64,000 nt of DNA from Clostridiales bacterium (GTDB taxonomy: Bacteria > Bacillota > Clostridia > Saccharofermentanales > Saccharofermentanaceae): assembly GCA_017527865.1 (NCBI GenBank), contig JAFXPN010000011.1, positions 1-64,000 of the forward strand, read 5' to 3'. The notes under the pieces are model-generated. The model was not told the origin of the DNA. It made no database searches and saw only the letters and a program-made list of their open reading frames with translations. The translations under genes and the position numbers were made by a program. Shown piece by piece: positions 53,195 through 62,021 of the stretch; within the stretch, counting starts at the first letter, position 1, and every line of letters starts with the position of its first letter.

Positions 53195-54553
53195 TCAGTC
53201 CGCAAGCGTCCCCATCGGATCCCAGGGTTCAAGTTCAATGGGCTTCAGGTCAATAAGCTTCTGCGTCTTTGCCGGAAGATATTTCTTATCGACTACAACC
53301 TGATATACGAACTCGTTAAACCACGCGTCAGAAGCGACATAGTATCCGTCATCACCGGCATCCTTTCCCCATGAGTTCTCGATCCTCCATCTGTCCGGTC
53401 TTCCGTCCTTATCAAGATTAACTCCGAGGATGACCATCGCATGATTCATCGCCGAATCATACCATGTGAGCCGTTCCCCTTTGGTGAACCCGTATTTGAT
53501 ATCAAAGAGTTTCTCGAATCCTGCGGCCTCACGGTCGAATACTCCTTCTTTTCCGAGCGAGAACTTCATGCAGTCCGACCCGAACCAGACGGGATGACCG
53601 TCCTTAAGCTGCGTCACGACCGCCTGCTTTATCTCATCCATGTCAAGATTGAGATACTTAACTTTCCTTCCCTCCTCGACATTGCCCAGGAATCTTACGG
53701 TATAAGTCCTGTTCAGGGGCTTGTCCTCAGAAGGCGCATTGATGAGGCTGATCCTCGAATCAAGATCTGTTCCGACATATTTATCATAGAATTCCTTCGG
53801 GGTTATCCCGAATTCACGGGTCACCTTATCATCCTTATCCGTTAAAGTAAGATCGAACTTTGAAGGCGGCTCTCCCAGAGCGATCGCAAGGACTCTGTAA
53901 ACATCGGTCATCATGTCCTTTACCGTCTGTTCCTTCTTCTTGGAAGACGCCTTCTTCATCGTGCGCAGCTTCTTTGCGTCCTCCCTTAACAGCGAAGTCA
54001 GATAAGCGTCGATCAAGGTTGAATTCTCCGAGTTCTTTCCGTCCGGATACACATACGAAGGAACGACACCGTACTTATCCACTATATTCGCTATCATATC
54101 CCACTGGCCGCCGTCACAGACCGGATCCGCCGATAAGAATGCGAACAACCTTCCGTCGACAGGTTCGTCCTTGGTGCGCAGAACGTTGTTAAGGAAATAA
54201 TTAGCCTTCTCGAGCTTGTCATAGAAGAATATAAAACTCTGGGAAAGCTCGAATGTCTCGAGATTGTATTTCTTCATTATCTCGTAACGGAATGTATTCA
54301 TCGCCGCGAATATCCAGCAGCGTCCGGAATTCTTCTGATCAGTGATCTTCCCTTGCTTGAGATCCACGGAGAACGTGAACGGCAGTCTGTTGACAGCCTC
54401 ATAATCTGCCGCAGCTGCGGCGATCCCGGCCCGGGTCGATGCATTGGTCGCGATCCTGTTGACCCGCTTGCCTCTGTAGGCTTTGCTCATTGCCCTGATA
54501 TCTTCAAGGCTGATATTTCCCGTTGATGCGTCAGAGCCCGTTCTGTTTGACAT
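53195..54553 (-). CDS. pepC: aminopeptidase C / bleomycin hydrolase (C1B peptidase)
   Basis: 452 residues, normal length. TDQKNSGRCWIFAAMNTFRYE holds the nucleophile C79 with its oxyanion Gln (Q73); SAMNHAMVILG holds H371 and RIENSWGKDAGDDGYYVASD the Asn N393. Cytosolic hexameric cysteine aminopeptidases of this family trim peptides for amino acid supply. AGGAGG lies 7-8 bases before the ATG. It follows the TetR gene by 12 bases and may share its transcript. Confidence 0.96.
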   Translation of the reverse strand: MSNRTGSDASTGNISLEDIRAMSKAYRGKRVNRIATNASTRAGIAAAAADYEAVNRLPFTFSVDLKQGKITDQKNSGRCWIFAAMNTFRYEIMKKYNLETFELSQSFIFFYDKLEKANYFLNNVLRTKDEPVDGRLFAFLSADPVCDGGQWDMIANIVDKYGVVPSYVYPDGKNSENSTLIDAYLTSLLREDAKKLRTMKKASSKKKEQTVKDMMTDVYRVLAIALGEPPSKFDLTLTDKDDKVTREFGITPKEFYDKYVGTDLDSRISLINAPSEDKPLNRTYTVRFLGNVEEGRKVKYLNLDMDEIKQAVVTQLKDGHPVWFGSDCMKFSLGKEGVFDREAAGFEKLFDIKYGFTKGERLTWYDSAMNHAMVILGVNLDKDGRPDRWRIENSWGKDAGDDGYYVASDAWFNEFVYQVVVDKKYLPAKTQKLIDLKPIELEPWDPMGTLAD

Positions 54554-54565
54554 GATGTTAACCTC

Positions 54566-55120
54566 CTAAAGTTTCAGTATCCTGTTCCAGCCGGCTTCGT
54601 AAAACTCCCAGAGAGTATGCATCGCAGCTCCCGCCTGGCACCTTCCCGCATCGTGGATGACAAGTTCGCAATACGAAGCAAAAAGCCCGCTGACGAGAGA
54701 ATGCACAAAGTCATCGGACAGATCCCTGCAGAAGGGCCTAAGCCCGTCCGCCATGAGCTCGGTCAGTTCATGAAAGAATTCCGCATAAGATGTGCCTTCG
54801 CTTCCCGCCACGAGCAGGCGCACACCGTCGATATTATCAAAAGTGTAGACGATCAGCTTTGCCAGCCTCGACTTGCCGAAGTCTTCATAGCTGTCACCCG
54901 AATCCTTGTCGAAAAGCCCGCGCAGGAACTTCGCATGCGGTTCGACTATCGCCGAGAACACGACTTCCTTGCTCTTGTAATAACCGTAGAACGCGCCAGT
55001 CGTAACTCCGGCTTCACGGGCAATGGAACGCAAAGATGCATTCTTGAATCCGTGGTCGATGAATTCTTTCAGTGCTGCTTCATCGATCCTCTTTATTGTC
55101 TGCGGGTCCGCGTGATTCAT
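54566..55120 (-). CDS. TetR family transcriptional regulator
   Basis: 184 residues. The N-terminal helix-turn-helix reads IDEAALKEFIDHGFKNASLRSIAREAGVTTGAFYGYYKSKEVVFSAIV, a textbook TetR DNA-binding domain; the rest is a helical ligand domain with no recognisable ligand. GAGGGGTTGAT precedes the ATG. It sits between the c-di-GMP gene and pepC, 9 and 12 bases from each. Target unknown; TetR proteins often regulate their own operon. Confidence 0.93.
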   Translation of the reverse strand: MNHADPQTIKRIDEAALKEFIDHGFKNASLRSIAREAGVTTGAFYGYYKSKEVVFSAIVEPHAKFLRGLFDKDSGDSYEDFGKSRLAKLIVYTFDNIDGVRLLVAGSEGTSYAEFFHELTELMADGLRPFCRDLSDDFVHSLVSGLFASYCELVIHDAGRCQAGAAMHTLWEFYEAGWNRILKL

Positions 55121-55129
55121 ATCAACCCC

Positions 55130-57829
55130 TCAATAATCCTTATATGCCGACGCGGCCAGATCCCTGATCTTTTTTACGACATCGGGATCGATCGTCTGTA
55201 CCATGTCCGTAGCCGGTCTTCCGGTATAGTAACCCTGGATAAGGTCAGCCCCGAGAGCGATCACGGTGTTCAGTTCCGCTTCGGTCTCCACGCCCTCGGC
55301 GAGAGCCACGATCCCGTTGTCATGAGAGAACTCTATTATCTCCCTGACAAAATGCTGCTTCTGGGGACTGACTTCGATACCCGACAACAGGGCCCTGTCT
55401 ATCTTAACATAATCGGGAAGGTACCGCAGGAGATTGCTGACATTGGAATATCCTGTCCCGTAATCATCTACGGCAGTCTTGATCCCCATGCGCTCGTATA
55501 TCTGCTTCATCCGGCCAAGCTCGTCATCGGACATCTCGGAATGCTCGGTCAACTCAACAACGACAGAACCGGGATGGCCGGTCATATACTCCTCGACCAT
55601 CTTCAGGTCATCGTCGTTCAGCATACAGCCCGGTATGGAGTTTATAAATACCTTTTTCCCGTCCGACAGCGCATTCTCGTTATTTCTCATAGTCCTCAGG
55701 ACATTTGAGAACGTCGCCTTCTCCACATCATACAGGCGGTCATAGAATTCGGCGTAACGCAGGATCACGGGAGGCTCGAGATAAGGCACCGTATCCGACC
55801 TCATAAGAGCTTCATATGCATATATCTTGCCCGTCTTTGCATCGACGATCGGCTGGAAGAAGTAATTCATCCTGTTGTCATCAAGGATCGAACTTACGGT
55901 CTTCGCATCCTTCTGTTCCTGTTCTGTCAGGGAATCATCGGCGGAAAGCTTTCTCGCGTCAGCCTTATTGATGTTCTTGCGGCTTATGGCTATGTTGACA
56001 AGCTTTTCGAGTTCCTCGGAAGTCCCGGGGCTTCCGCTCCCGATGCCGTAATAAAGAGAAAGCTCATACACGGTATCGGAAGTCGTCTCACGGAGCCTTT
56101 CCATAAGTTTGTCCTTTAATCTCAGCATCTCGAATTCATCGGGGCTTCTCGTGATCCTTAACGCGACAAGCTCATCGTTCCCGGCGCGGAAACACAGACA
56201 GTTTCTCGAACAGAAAACATCTTCGAGAGCGCTTGCGGCGGCTATTATCGCCTTGTCTCCTTCTTTGCGTCCGAAAGTATCATTGATCCCCGACAGGTCA
56301 TCTATATCCACGGTAAGGACACCGATATGACCGCCGTTGTTTCTCATGAGATGAAGCAGGGTTTCCGCATTGCTCAGGAATCCCCTGTAATTGGGAAGGC
56401 CCGTAAGGCTGTCGGTAGTAAGACCCTCCCTTGCGATCTTATTGCTCCCTATAAGCACATCGGAACGTCTGTAGCACTCTATGCCCCTGCACACGCTCTT
56501 AAGCCAGGCGCGGTATTCCTGCGATATGCCGGCGGCTTTGTCCTCATACCCCACGGCAGCGAACCCGAACACGGACTCGTTGAAGAATAACGGCATCAGA
56601 TAGAATACCGTGGGCTTGTCCCTGTCCTCATACAGTTCGGGAAGCATCATCTCTTTTCCGAAAAGCGCATCCGTCAGTATCCGGTCATTATTCTCGGTCT
56701 CGCGTCCGCATCTTATTACCTGCATCATCCTGTCTTCAAATGCATCCTCAGCGCCTCCGAGCCCCGGGTTGAGACAGATGCTGAAACTGTCAAATCCCCG
56801 GATCAGGTGAACCGAGCCGAAGATCGTGCTGATAAGCCCGGTGAACGTGGTCTGAGCGATCATGTCATCATCCATATGATTAAACGGTGAGAACGTTGTG
56901 CCCAATGACAGTTCCGTGTCCCATGTATCCCTTTTGTAGTAAGAAGCCTTCGCGCTGTCACATCCGCATCCGCAGGTTCCGCCGATGAACAGTTCCGGTT
57001 CTTCAACGATAGCCTCGTACGGAATGCCCTTGATCAGACAGTCGGCATAATGCGCGGCATTGCGTCCGAGAAGTTCTGAAGACAGAGGCGCCGATGTCAA
57101 AGGCACAGGAGCATGGTGACCCTCGTCGTTGGAATCGAATCCTACGACGACCATGTCCTCCGGTACCCTGATGCCCTTCTCGGTAAGACCTTTGGCAAGC
57201 CCCAGGGCCATGCAGTCACTGGCACAGGCAACGGCCTGCGGAAGGCCTCCGTCCGATATCAGGCTGTCAGCCAGGCTCTGCCCGCTCGTATACCAGAAAT
57301 CCCCGTAGAATATCCGGCTCTCGTTTACGGGTATGCCATGCTCCTTAAGAGCATCCTTATAGGCATTGAGACGGATAATCGAATGGGGATGCCATGATTT
57401 GCCCGTAAGGAACGCGATGTCCTTCAGGCCGTGCTTCTCGATAAGGTGAGTGATCACCTTCTTCTGGGGAGTGTAATTCTCGATATGTATCGAAGGGAAG
57501 TATCTGCTTTCCTTGTCGACAAACAGCACGCTGCCTTTGTAATTATCGTGAAGGTCCTCTTCTATCTTCTCCGCGACGCCCGGAGTCTGTATGGTATCCG
57601 CGCATACTACGACGGCATCAAACCTGCCGTAATCGGGCAGTTCGAATATCGACGAGTCCCCGCGCGATCTGCCCGGCGTATTCTGGTACTTGATGTACAT
57701 AGCAAATACAAGGACATCATAATCTCCCTTAAACGCCTGCCGGATAAAGCCCTTAAGGAACCGTTCCTGCGAATACTCTTCCGGCTGTCCGATAAGTACG
57801 GCTATTCTTTTACGTGGTGCGCCCTCCAT
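55130..57829 (-). CDS. ligand-sensing GGDEF-EAL protein with LacI-type sensor
   Basis: 899 residues. Residues 1-280 form a LacI/periplasmic-binding-like sensor (RIAVLIGQPEEYSQERFLKGF, VVVCADTIQTPG, VACASDCMALGLAKGLTEKGIRVPEDMVVVGFDSNDEG) without a helix-turn-helix, signal peptide or membrane helix, so it is cytoplasmic. A linker domain (about 300-470) precedes a GGDEF domain (about 490-630) whose motif is AGNDE, probably not a cyclase, and an EAL domain (about 645-890) with YEALMR, DDYGTGYSN and AEGVETEAELN intact. It should hydrolyse c-di-GMP under control of a small ligand. It ends the HPt/REC operon. Confidence 0.88.
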   Translation of the reverse strand: MEGAPRKRIAVLIGQPEEYSQERFLKGFIRQAFKGDYDVLVFAMYIKYQNTPGRSRGDSSIFELPDYGRFDAVVVCADTIQTPGVAEKIEEDLHDNYKGSVLFVDKESRYFPSIHIENYTPQKKVITHLIEKHGLKDIAFLTGKSWHPHSIIRLNAYKDALKEHGIPVNESRIFYGDFWYTSGQSLADSLISDGGLPQAVACASDCMALGLAKGLTEKGIRVPEDMVVVGFDSNDEGHHAPVPLTSAPLSSELLGRNAAHYADCLIKGIPYEAIVEEPELFIGGTCGCGCDSAKASYYKRDTWDTELSLGTTFSPFNHMDDDMIAQTTFTGLISTIFGSVHLIRGFDSFSICLNPGLGGAEDAFEDRMMQVIRCGRETENNDRILTDALFGKEMMLPELYEDRDKPTVFYLMPLFFNESVFGFAAVGYEDKAAGISQEYRAWLKSVCRGIECYRRSDVLIGSNKIAREGLTTDSLTGLPNYRGFLSNAETLLHLMRNNGGHIGVLTVDIDDLSGINDTFGRKEGDKAIIAAASALEDVFCSRNCLCFRAGNDELVALRITRSPDEFEMLRLKDKLMERLRETTSDTVYELSLYYGIGSGSPGTSEELEKLVNIAISRKNINKADARKLSADDSLTEQEQKDAKTVSSILDDNRMNYFFQPIVDAKTGKIYAYEALMRSDTVPYLEPPVILRYAEFYDRLYDVEKATFSNVLRTMRNNENALSDGKKVFINSIPGCMLNDDDLKMVEEYMTGHPGSVVVELTEHSEMSDDELGRMKQIYERMGIKTAVDDYGTGYSNVSNLLRYLPDYVKIDRALLSGIEVSPQKQHFVREIIEFSHDNGIVALAEGVETEAELNTVIALGADLIQGYYTGRPATDMVQTIDPDVVKKIRDLAASAYKDY

Positions 57830-57832
57830 GTG

Positions 57833-58171
57833 TCAGATCAGTTCGTCAAACTTTCCTTTAATATCCCACATCTTATCAAGAAGCGGTCTGTAATCCGTAT
57901 CGGTTTCCGCCCTTAAAAGCTCCGCTATCTGACTTACGACTTCATAAAGCGGAGTCAGTGACAGATTGGCAAGAACACCTTTGAGCGAATGCGCATCTTC
58001 AAAAGCGCCTTTAAGGTCGCCTGCCCCGATCTTCTCATCCAATGATCTGTACCTTGTCTCCTCCAGAGCAGCCGGGACGAGCCTTAAATAGAACGCTTCA
58101 TTGTTAAGACACCTTGAAAGTCCCTCTTCCGTATTGCAGCCCAACTCTTTAAGAGCTTGTGTTGTTATCAT
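57833..58171 (-). CDS. histidine phosphotransfer (HPt) protein
   Basis: 112 residues, all helical. DAHSLKGVLANLSL contains the phosphorylatable H61 of Hpt domains. It should shuttle phosphate between a hybrid histidine kinase, not in this window, and a receiver such as the REC domain of the adjacent gene. AGAGGATAGAAC precedes the ATG. It overlaps the REC-GGDEF-EAL gene by 23 bases and the next gene begins 3 bases later, so all three are co-translated. Confidence 0.88.
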   Translation of the reverse strand: MITTQALKELGCNTEEGLSRCLNNEAFYLRLVPAALEETRYRSLDEKIGAGDLKGAFEDAHSLKGVLANLSLTPLYEVVSQIAELLRAETDTDYRPLLDKMWDIKGKFDELI

Positions 58172-59858
58172 GTTCTATCCTCTCCTTGATAAATACTTCG
58201 AATTCCTCGGGCGGAACAGGCTTGCTGAAGTAGTAACCCTGGATGACCTGTACGCCCGCTTCCTTCAGGAGTTCATACTGTTCCTTGTATTCGACACCCT
58301 CGGCGACGACAGTCATGTTAAGGTATTCCGCGATCTCCATGACAAGCTGCACCATGCGAAGATCCTTGGGATTCGTGTGAATGTTGCGGATGAATCTCAT
58401 ATCGAGTTTCAGCACGTCAACCGGAAGGGCAGACAGCATATTAAGCGAAGAATAGCCGGTCCCGAAGTCGTCCATCTCTATCCTGAAACCCAGCGCCCGC
58501 AAACGGTTGACCACCTCGATAAGCTTATCCGAATCATCGGTATATGCGGATTCCGTAACCTCGATCATATAACCGTCAGGTCCGATCCCCGCGCTGTTGA
58601 CGATATCGGTTATCAGACCTACGAACCCCCTGTCCATCATGTCTATACGTGAGACATTTACGGATACGGGGATCGTAATGCCGAACTTATCCTCCCATTT
58701 CCTGACCTGCGAAGCCGCTTCCTTCCACACGAACCGGTCGAGCTTTCTTATCATTCCGTTCTTCTCGAATACCGGTATAAACCTTCCGGGACTCACCATT
58801 CCGAGTTCCGGATGCTTCCATCTGATAAGAGCTTCGGCTGAAGTCAGGTAGGGATCGCCGTCCTGGATCGCGAACTTCGGTTGATAGTAGACGATGAACT
58901 GGTTGTCCGACAGACCTTTCTCCATATCGCTCATGAGCCTCTCGGCAAAAGCCTCGTCCTCATGCATCTTCTCGTTATAATAGGCCGTATTCTCGGAGAA
59001 ATTGCCTCTGATGCTCGTGCAGGCAAGAAGCGCCCGGTCAAATCTTCTCGCGATCTCTATATTGCGGTCGACATCAGGATAAATACCGATCCTGAGCCTG
59101 TTTTGAGCATCATCCATCTTTTCCTGGACGCGTTCCGTGATAAAGTCCAGGATATCGGGAGTGTCGCTGTGAGGGATATAGATATAGAAAGAATCCGCAT
59201 TATATCTGCATCCGATGCCGCTGTTGGCTCTCACGTATTCTTTTATGGCGGATCCCACTCTTCTTAATATCTCGTCGCCGTAAGCCCTTCCGTTCATCTC
59301 GTTGATCGCATGGAATCTGTTGATGTCGAGCACGACGGCATCCATCTTCACGTCAGGATAATACTGATCGATAACTACCGCATACTCCATAAAGAACTCC
59401 CTGTTAAAAAGGCTCGTGAGTTCATCATACTGGGTCGCGGAAAGGATGTTGATGTTCTCGTGCAGCTGTATGGTCTTCCTTATCCTTGCAAGTATGACCT
59501 CGGGAGCATCAAACGGCTTAGGTATAAAATCCGCGGCGCCCATATTAAGGCTCTTTACCTCCGCGGAAACCTCCGATGTCAGCACGATCACGGGGATACG
59601 GGAAAGGTTGGCATCATTCTTCATTACGGACAGCAATTCGTAGCCGTCCATGACAGGCATAAGAAGATCGAGGAGCACCAGTGATAAGGTATCATGGTAA
59701 CGGATCATGACATCGAGAGCCTGATTCCCGTCTTCTGCGGTCAGCGCCTCGTAGTCATTCCCGATGATGTTGGCAAGCATCTCACGGTTGATGAGCTCAT
59801 CGTCAACGATGAGTATCTTTTTCCTGAATTTCAGTCTGTCTTCAAAGCTCTCGTACAT
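58149..59858 (-). CDS. response regulator REC-GGDEF-EAL
   Basis: 569 residues. The receiver domain (about 14-130) has the acidic pair D19/D20, phosphoacceptor D64 (VLLDLLMPVMDGY) and a KPF Lys. The GGDEF domain (about 145-300) reads RYNADSF in place of GGDEF, so it is likely inactive. The EAL domain (about 315-565) is intact: SAEALIRWKHPELGMVSPGRFIPVFEKNG, DDFGTGYSSLNML, VAEGVEYKEQYELL. It should be a phosphorylation-controlled c-di-GMP phosphodiesterase. AGAAGGG lies before the ATG. It lies between the cyclase gene and the HPt gene. Confidence 0.92.
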   Translation of the reverse strand: MYESFEDRLKFRKKILIVDDELINREMLANIIGNDYEALTAEDGNQALDVMIRYHDTLSLVLLDLLMPVMDGYELLSVMKNDANLSRIPVIVLTSEVSAEVKSLNMGAADFIPKPFDAPEVILARIRKTIQLHENINILSATQYDELTSLFNREFFMEYAVVIDQYYPDVKMDAVVLDINRFHAINEMNGRAYGDEILRRVGSAIKEYVRANSGIGCRYNADSFYIYIPHSDTPDILDFITERVQEKMDDAQNRLRIGIYPDVDRNIEIARRFDRALLACTSIRGNFSENTAYYNEKMHEDEAFAERLMSDMEKGLSDNQFIVYYQPKFAIQDGDPYLTSAEALIRWKHPELGMVSPGRFIPVFEKNGMIRKLDRFVWKEAASQVRKWEDKFGITIPVSVNVSRIDMMDRGFVGLITDIVNSAGIGPDGYMIEVTESAYTDDSDKLIEVVNRLRALGFRIEMDDFGTGYSSLNMLSALPVDVLKLDMRFIRNIHTNPKDLRMVQLVMEIAEYLNMTVVAEGVEYKEQYELLKEAGVQVIQGYYFSKPVPPEEFEVFIKERIEHDNNTSS

Positions 59859-59882
59859 CTGTATCCCTTCTTGAACCTGTTC

Positions 59883-61106
59883 CTATCTTGCGTCCGGGTC
59901 GTCTCCCCTGGCGATCTTAATGGCACGCTTATCAGCGTACATAAGACGGTCCGCTTCATCGAGGAGACCGGCAAAATCATACGGGGCGGTGCCTGTCTTC
60001 ATGCCGCACGCGATGACGCACTCGACGGACGGATCCTCGCGGTTAAGCTCATCGAGCTTCTCACGCCATCTTTGTCTGATCTGTTCAGCCTGTTCCTCAT
60101 CCGTATCGCAGGCCACGAGCATAAACTCGTCTCCGCCCAGACGGAAAGCATAGATATCATCATCCGACACAGCCTTGAGCGAATCCGCGGCTTTGATAAG
60201 AAGAGTATTGCCCGCCGCATGACCCAGAGTATCGTTAGTCCTCTTAAGGTAATTAACGTCCATATTGAACACGGTGATATTCCGGCAATTGGGAAATACC
60301 GTCTGCGACAGATCGGTGAATTTGCCTTTGTTATAAATGCCCGTCAGGCTGTCATGCTCACTTTGGTAAACTACCATCTCGCGAAGGAGCGTATTCTCAA
60401 TATAGAGCTTAAAGATAGAGAAATACATGGGGTACATGGAAACATCCGCTTTGTCTTCGAGCTCCACGTATAATCCGTAATTCTCCGAAGTAACTGTCGT
60501 GCCCTTGGCAGAACACATGAACCTGCCCTCGAGACCGGGTATCGAACAGCGCTTTCCCGCCTCGCACAGCTGCTGCAGAAGATCCCTGCGCAGGACATTT
60601 CTTGACGCCTTTGTCTCTCCTCTTCTGAGCAGATAATTGGTATTGTAATTCACTCTCTCCGCGAAAAGCACGGCGCTCGGTACTTTAAGGTTATTGATCA
60701 GGACATAAAGGCAGTCGGCAACTTTGCCCGATATCCTTCTTATGAGTCCCTTCTGACATTCGGAAAGAGTACGCCATCCGCGCGAATAAGCTGACAGGTC
60801 CTGGAATATCTCGGCATAGTCACTGACATCGATCACATGATGCACGAGATAACGGCTGTCCTCTACAGATACTTCCTTGGTATAAGCTTTGTAATAGGTT
60901 CCGCTGTCTTTATCGGCGATCTCCCAGTCCATGTCCAGACCGTCCGTCGGATCGTCCTTATAAAGCCTTACCCATCTTTCCCACTTCTCCGTATCAATAT
61001 CGATAACACCGGATTTAAACAGTATCTTCCATAAGGTATCTGTAACGATAAACTCGCCGTCGGATGAATTAATAAATTTCTGCAGGACCCGGTCTATATT
61101 CTCCAT
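59883..61106 (-). CDS. diguanylate cyclase (PAS-like sensor + GGDEF)
   Basis: 407 residues, no membrane helix. The N-terminal part (about 1-100) looks PAS-like (SDGEFIVTDTLWKILFKSGV...HHVIDVSDYAEIF) and a helical linker follows; the middle (about 120-240) is unassigned. The GGDEF domain (about 250-405) is intact: NMDVNYLKRTNDTLGHAAGN, and YAFRLGGDEFMLV near residue 336. It should make c-di-GMP, opposing the two EAL proteins encoded downstream. GGGAGGGACGCT precedes the ATG. It follows the anti-sigma gene by 28 bases. Confidence 0.9.
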   Translation of the reverse strand: MENIDRVLQKFINSSDGEFIVTDTLWKILFKSGVIDIDTEKWERWVRLYKDDPTDGLDMDWEIADKDSGTYYKAYTKEVSVEDSRYLVHHVIDVSDYAEIFQDLSAYSRGWRTLSECQKGLIRRISGKVADCLYVLINNLKVPSAVLFAERVNYNTNYLLRRGETKASRNVLRRDLLQQLCEAGKRCSIPGLEGRFMCSAKGTTVTSENYGLYVELEDKADVSMYPMYFSIFKLYIENTLLREMVVYQSEHDSLTGIYNKGKFTDLSQTVFPNCRNITVFNMDVNYLKRTNDTLGHAAGNTLLIKAADSLKAVSDDDIYAFRLGGDEFMLVACDTDEEQAEQIRQRWREKLDELNREDPSVECVIACGMKTGTAPYDFAGLLDEADRLMYADKRAIKIARGDDPDAR

Positions 61107-61134
61107 AGCGTCCCTCCCGGTAGTTTATCTTCTT

Positions 61135-61566
61135 CTAAAGTCTCTTTATAAGTTTCAGGATATTGCTGCCGTCCTTATATTCATAAAGAACATCATCCAT
61201 TATCTTCTTGGTCATATAGATGCCGAGTCCGCCTATCGGCCGGTCGGCGGCCGCAAGAGTTACATCAGGATCCTCCTTGGCAAGAGGATCGTAGGGAGTC
61301 CCGCGGTCAATGAACGTTATCGACGCGGTAAACGGCTCTTCCTTGATCTCAAGCCTTATGATGGCATCACCCTTATCCTGTCCGTATGCGTAATTCGCGA
61401 TATTAATGAATATCTCCTCTACGGCGACATCTATCTGCATCATGACCCGCATGGAACAATCGGTCCCTTCGAGCCTTTCATTGACAAAATCGGTAACCCG
61501 GGCAAGATTCTCTGCCAGGGCATCAACCTTCAGTTCATATATACCATCTTTTTTAATCGGTTCCAT
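61135..61566 (-). CDS. anti-sigma factor serine kinase (RsbW/SpoIIAB-like)
   Basis: 143 residues, HATPase_c_2 type. The N-box is IDVAVEEIFINIANYAYG (Glu and Asn present), the G1-like box ITFIDRGTPYDPLAKEDPD (Asp present) and the ATP lid RPIGGLGIYMTKKIMDDV with GGLGI; the final strand is GSNILKLIKRL. It should bind a sigma factor or other partner and phosphorylate the STAS protein encoded next to it. The sigma factor itself is not in the window. The gene lies 52 bases after the STAS stop; the ribosome site is weak. Confidence 0.92.
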   Translation of the reverse strand: MEPIKKDGIYELKVDALAENLARVTDFVNERLEGTDCSMRVMMQIDVAVEEIFINIANYAYGQDKGDAIIRLEIKEEPFTASITFIDRGTPYDPLAKEDPDVTLAAADRPIGGLGIYMTKKIMDDVLYEYKDGSNILKLIKRL

Positions 61567-61618
61567 AGCCCACTGCCCTATTCTTCAAACGGAACTTAGA
61601 TGTTAAGGTGAGGAAGGA

Positions 61619-61918
61619 TCACTCCATCGTCAGGATGTCTGAGAACCCCGTAACCTCGAATATCTCATTAACCTCCTCAGAGACATTCTTTACGATCATC
61701 TTTCCCTGCTTATTCATGGTCTTCTGAGCAGACAGGAGTATCCGAAGTCCTGCGCTCGATATATATTCAAGATCCTTAAAATCGAAGATAAGCAATTCGA
61801 TCCCGGGAAGAACCTCTTTTATCATTTCTTCAAGTTTGGGCGAAGATGTGGTGTCAAGCCTGCCTATAAGTGTGATCTCAAGCTTTGAACCTGACGCTTT
61901 CTTTTCGATGTCCAACAT
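61619..61918 (-). CDS. STAS-domain anti-anti-sigma factor
   Basis: 99 residues; ATG with AAAGGAG 8 bases upstream (protein MLDIEKKASGSKL); a TTG-led longer frame includes that site and is rejected. LLIFDFKDLEYISSAGLRILLSA is the STAS signature with phosphorylatable Ser (S54/S55). Dephosphorylated, it should bind the anti-sigma kinase and free its partner. The phosphatase is most likely the SpoIIE-type protein encoded directly upstream. Confidence 0.94.
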   Translation of the reverse strand: MLDIEKKASGSKLEITLIGRLDTTSSPKLEEMIKEVLPGIELLIFDFKDLEYISSAGLRILLSAQKTMNKQGKMIVKNVSEEVNEIFEVTGFSDILTME

Positions 61919-61980
61919 AAGTTTATCTCCTTTCAAGGCTCCGCAGCGCGCGGATAAAAATCAAGTTCTCTTAAAATAAT

Positions 61981-62010
61981 ATAATACAAAAAAACGCCCC
62001 TGTTTTCCAA
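61981..62010 (-). promoter_or_regulatory. promoter for the STAS/anti-sigma genes
   Basis: On the minus strand TTGGAA, 18-base spacer, TATTAT. It lies in the 103-base gap after the phosphatase gene. The leader would be about 55 bases. It is weaker than consensus, and read-through from upstream is also possible. Confidence 0.5.
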
Positions 62011-62021
62011 CAAAATGTAAA

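Noticed and set aside
54617..55708. 363-codon plus-strand frame over TetR and the EAL domain
   Set aside because: It spans two well-supported minus-strand genes; no recognisable domain.
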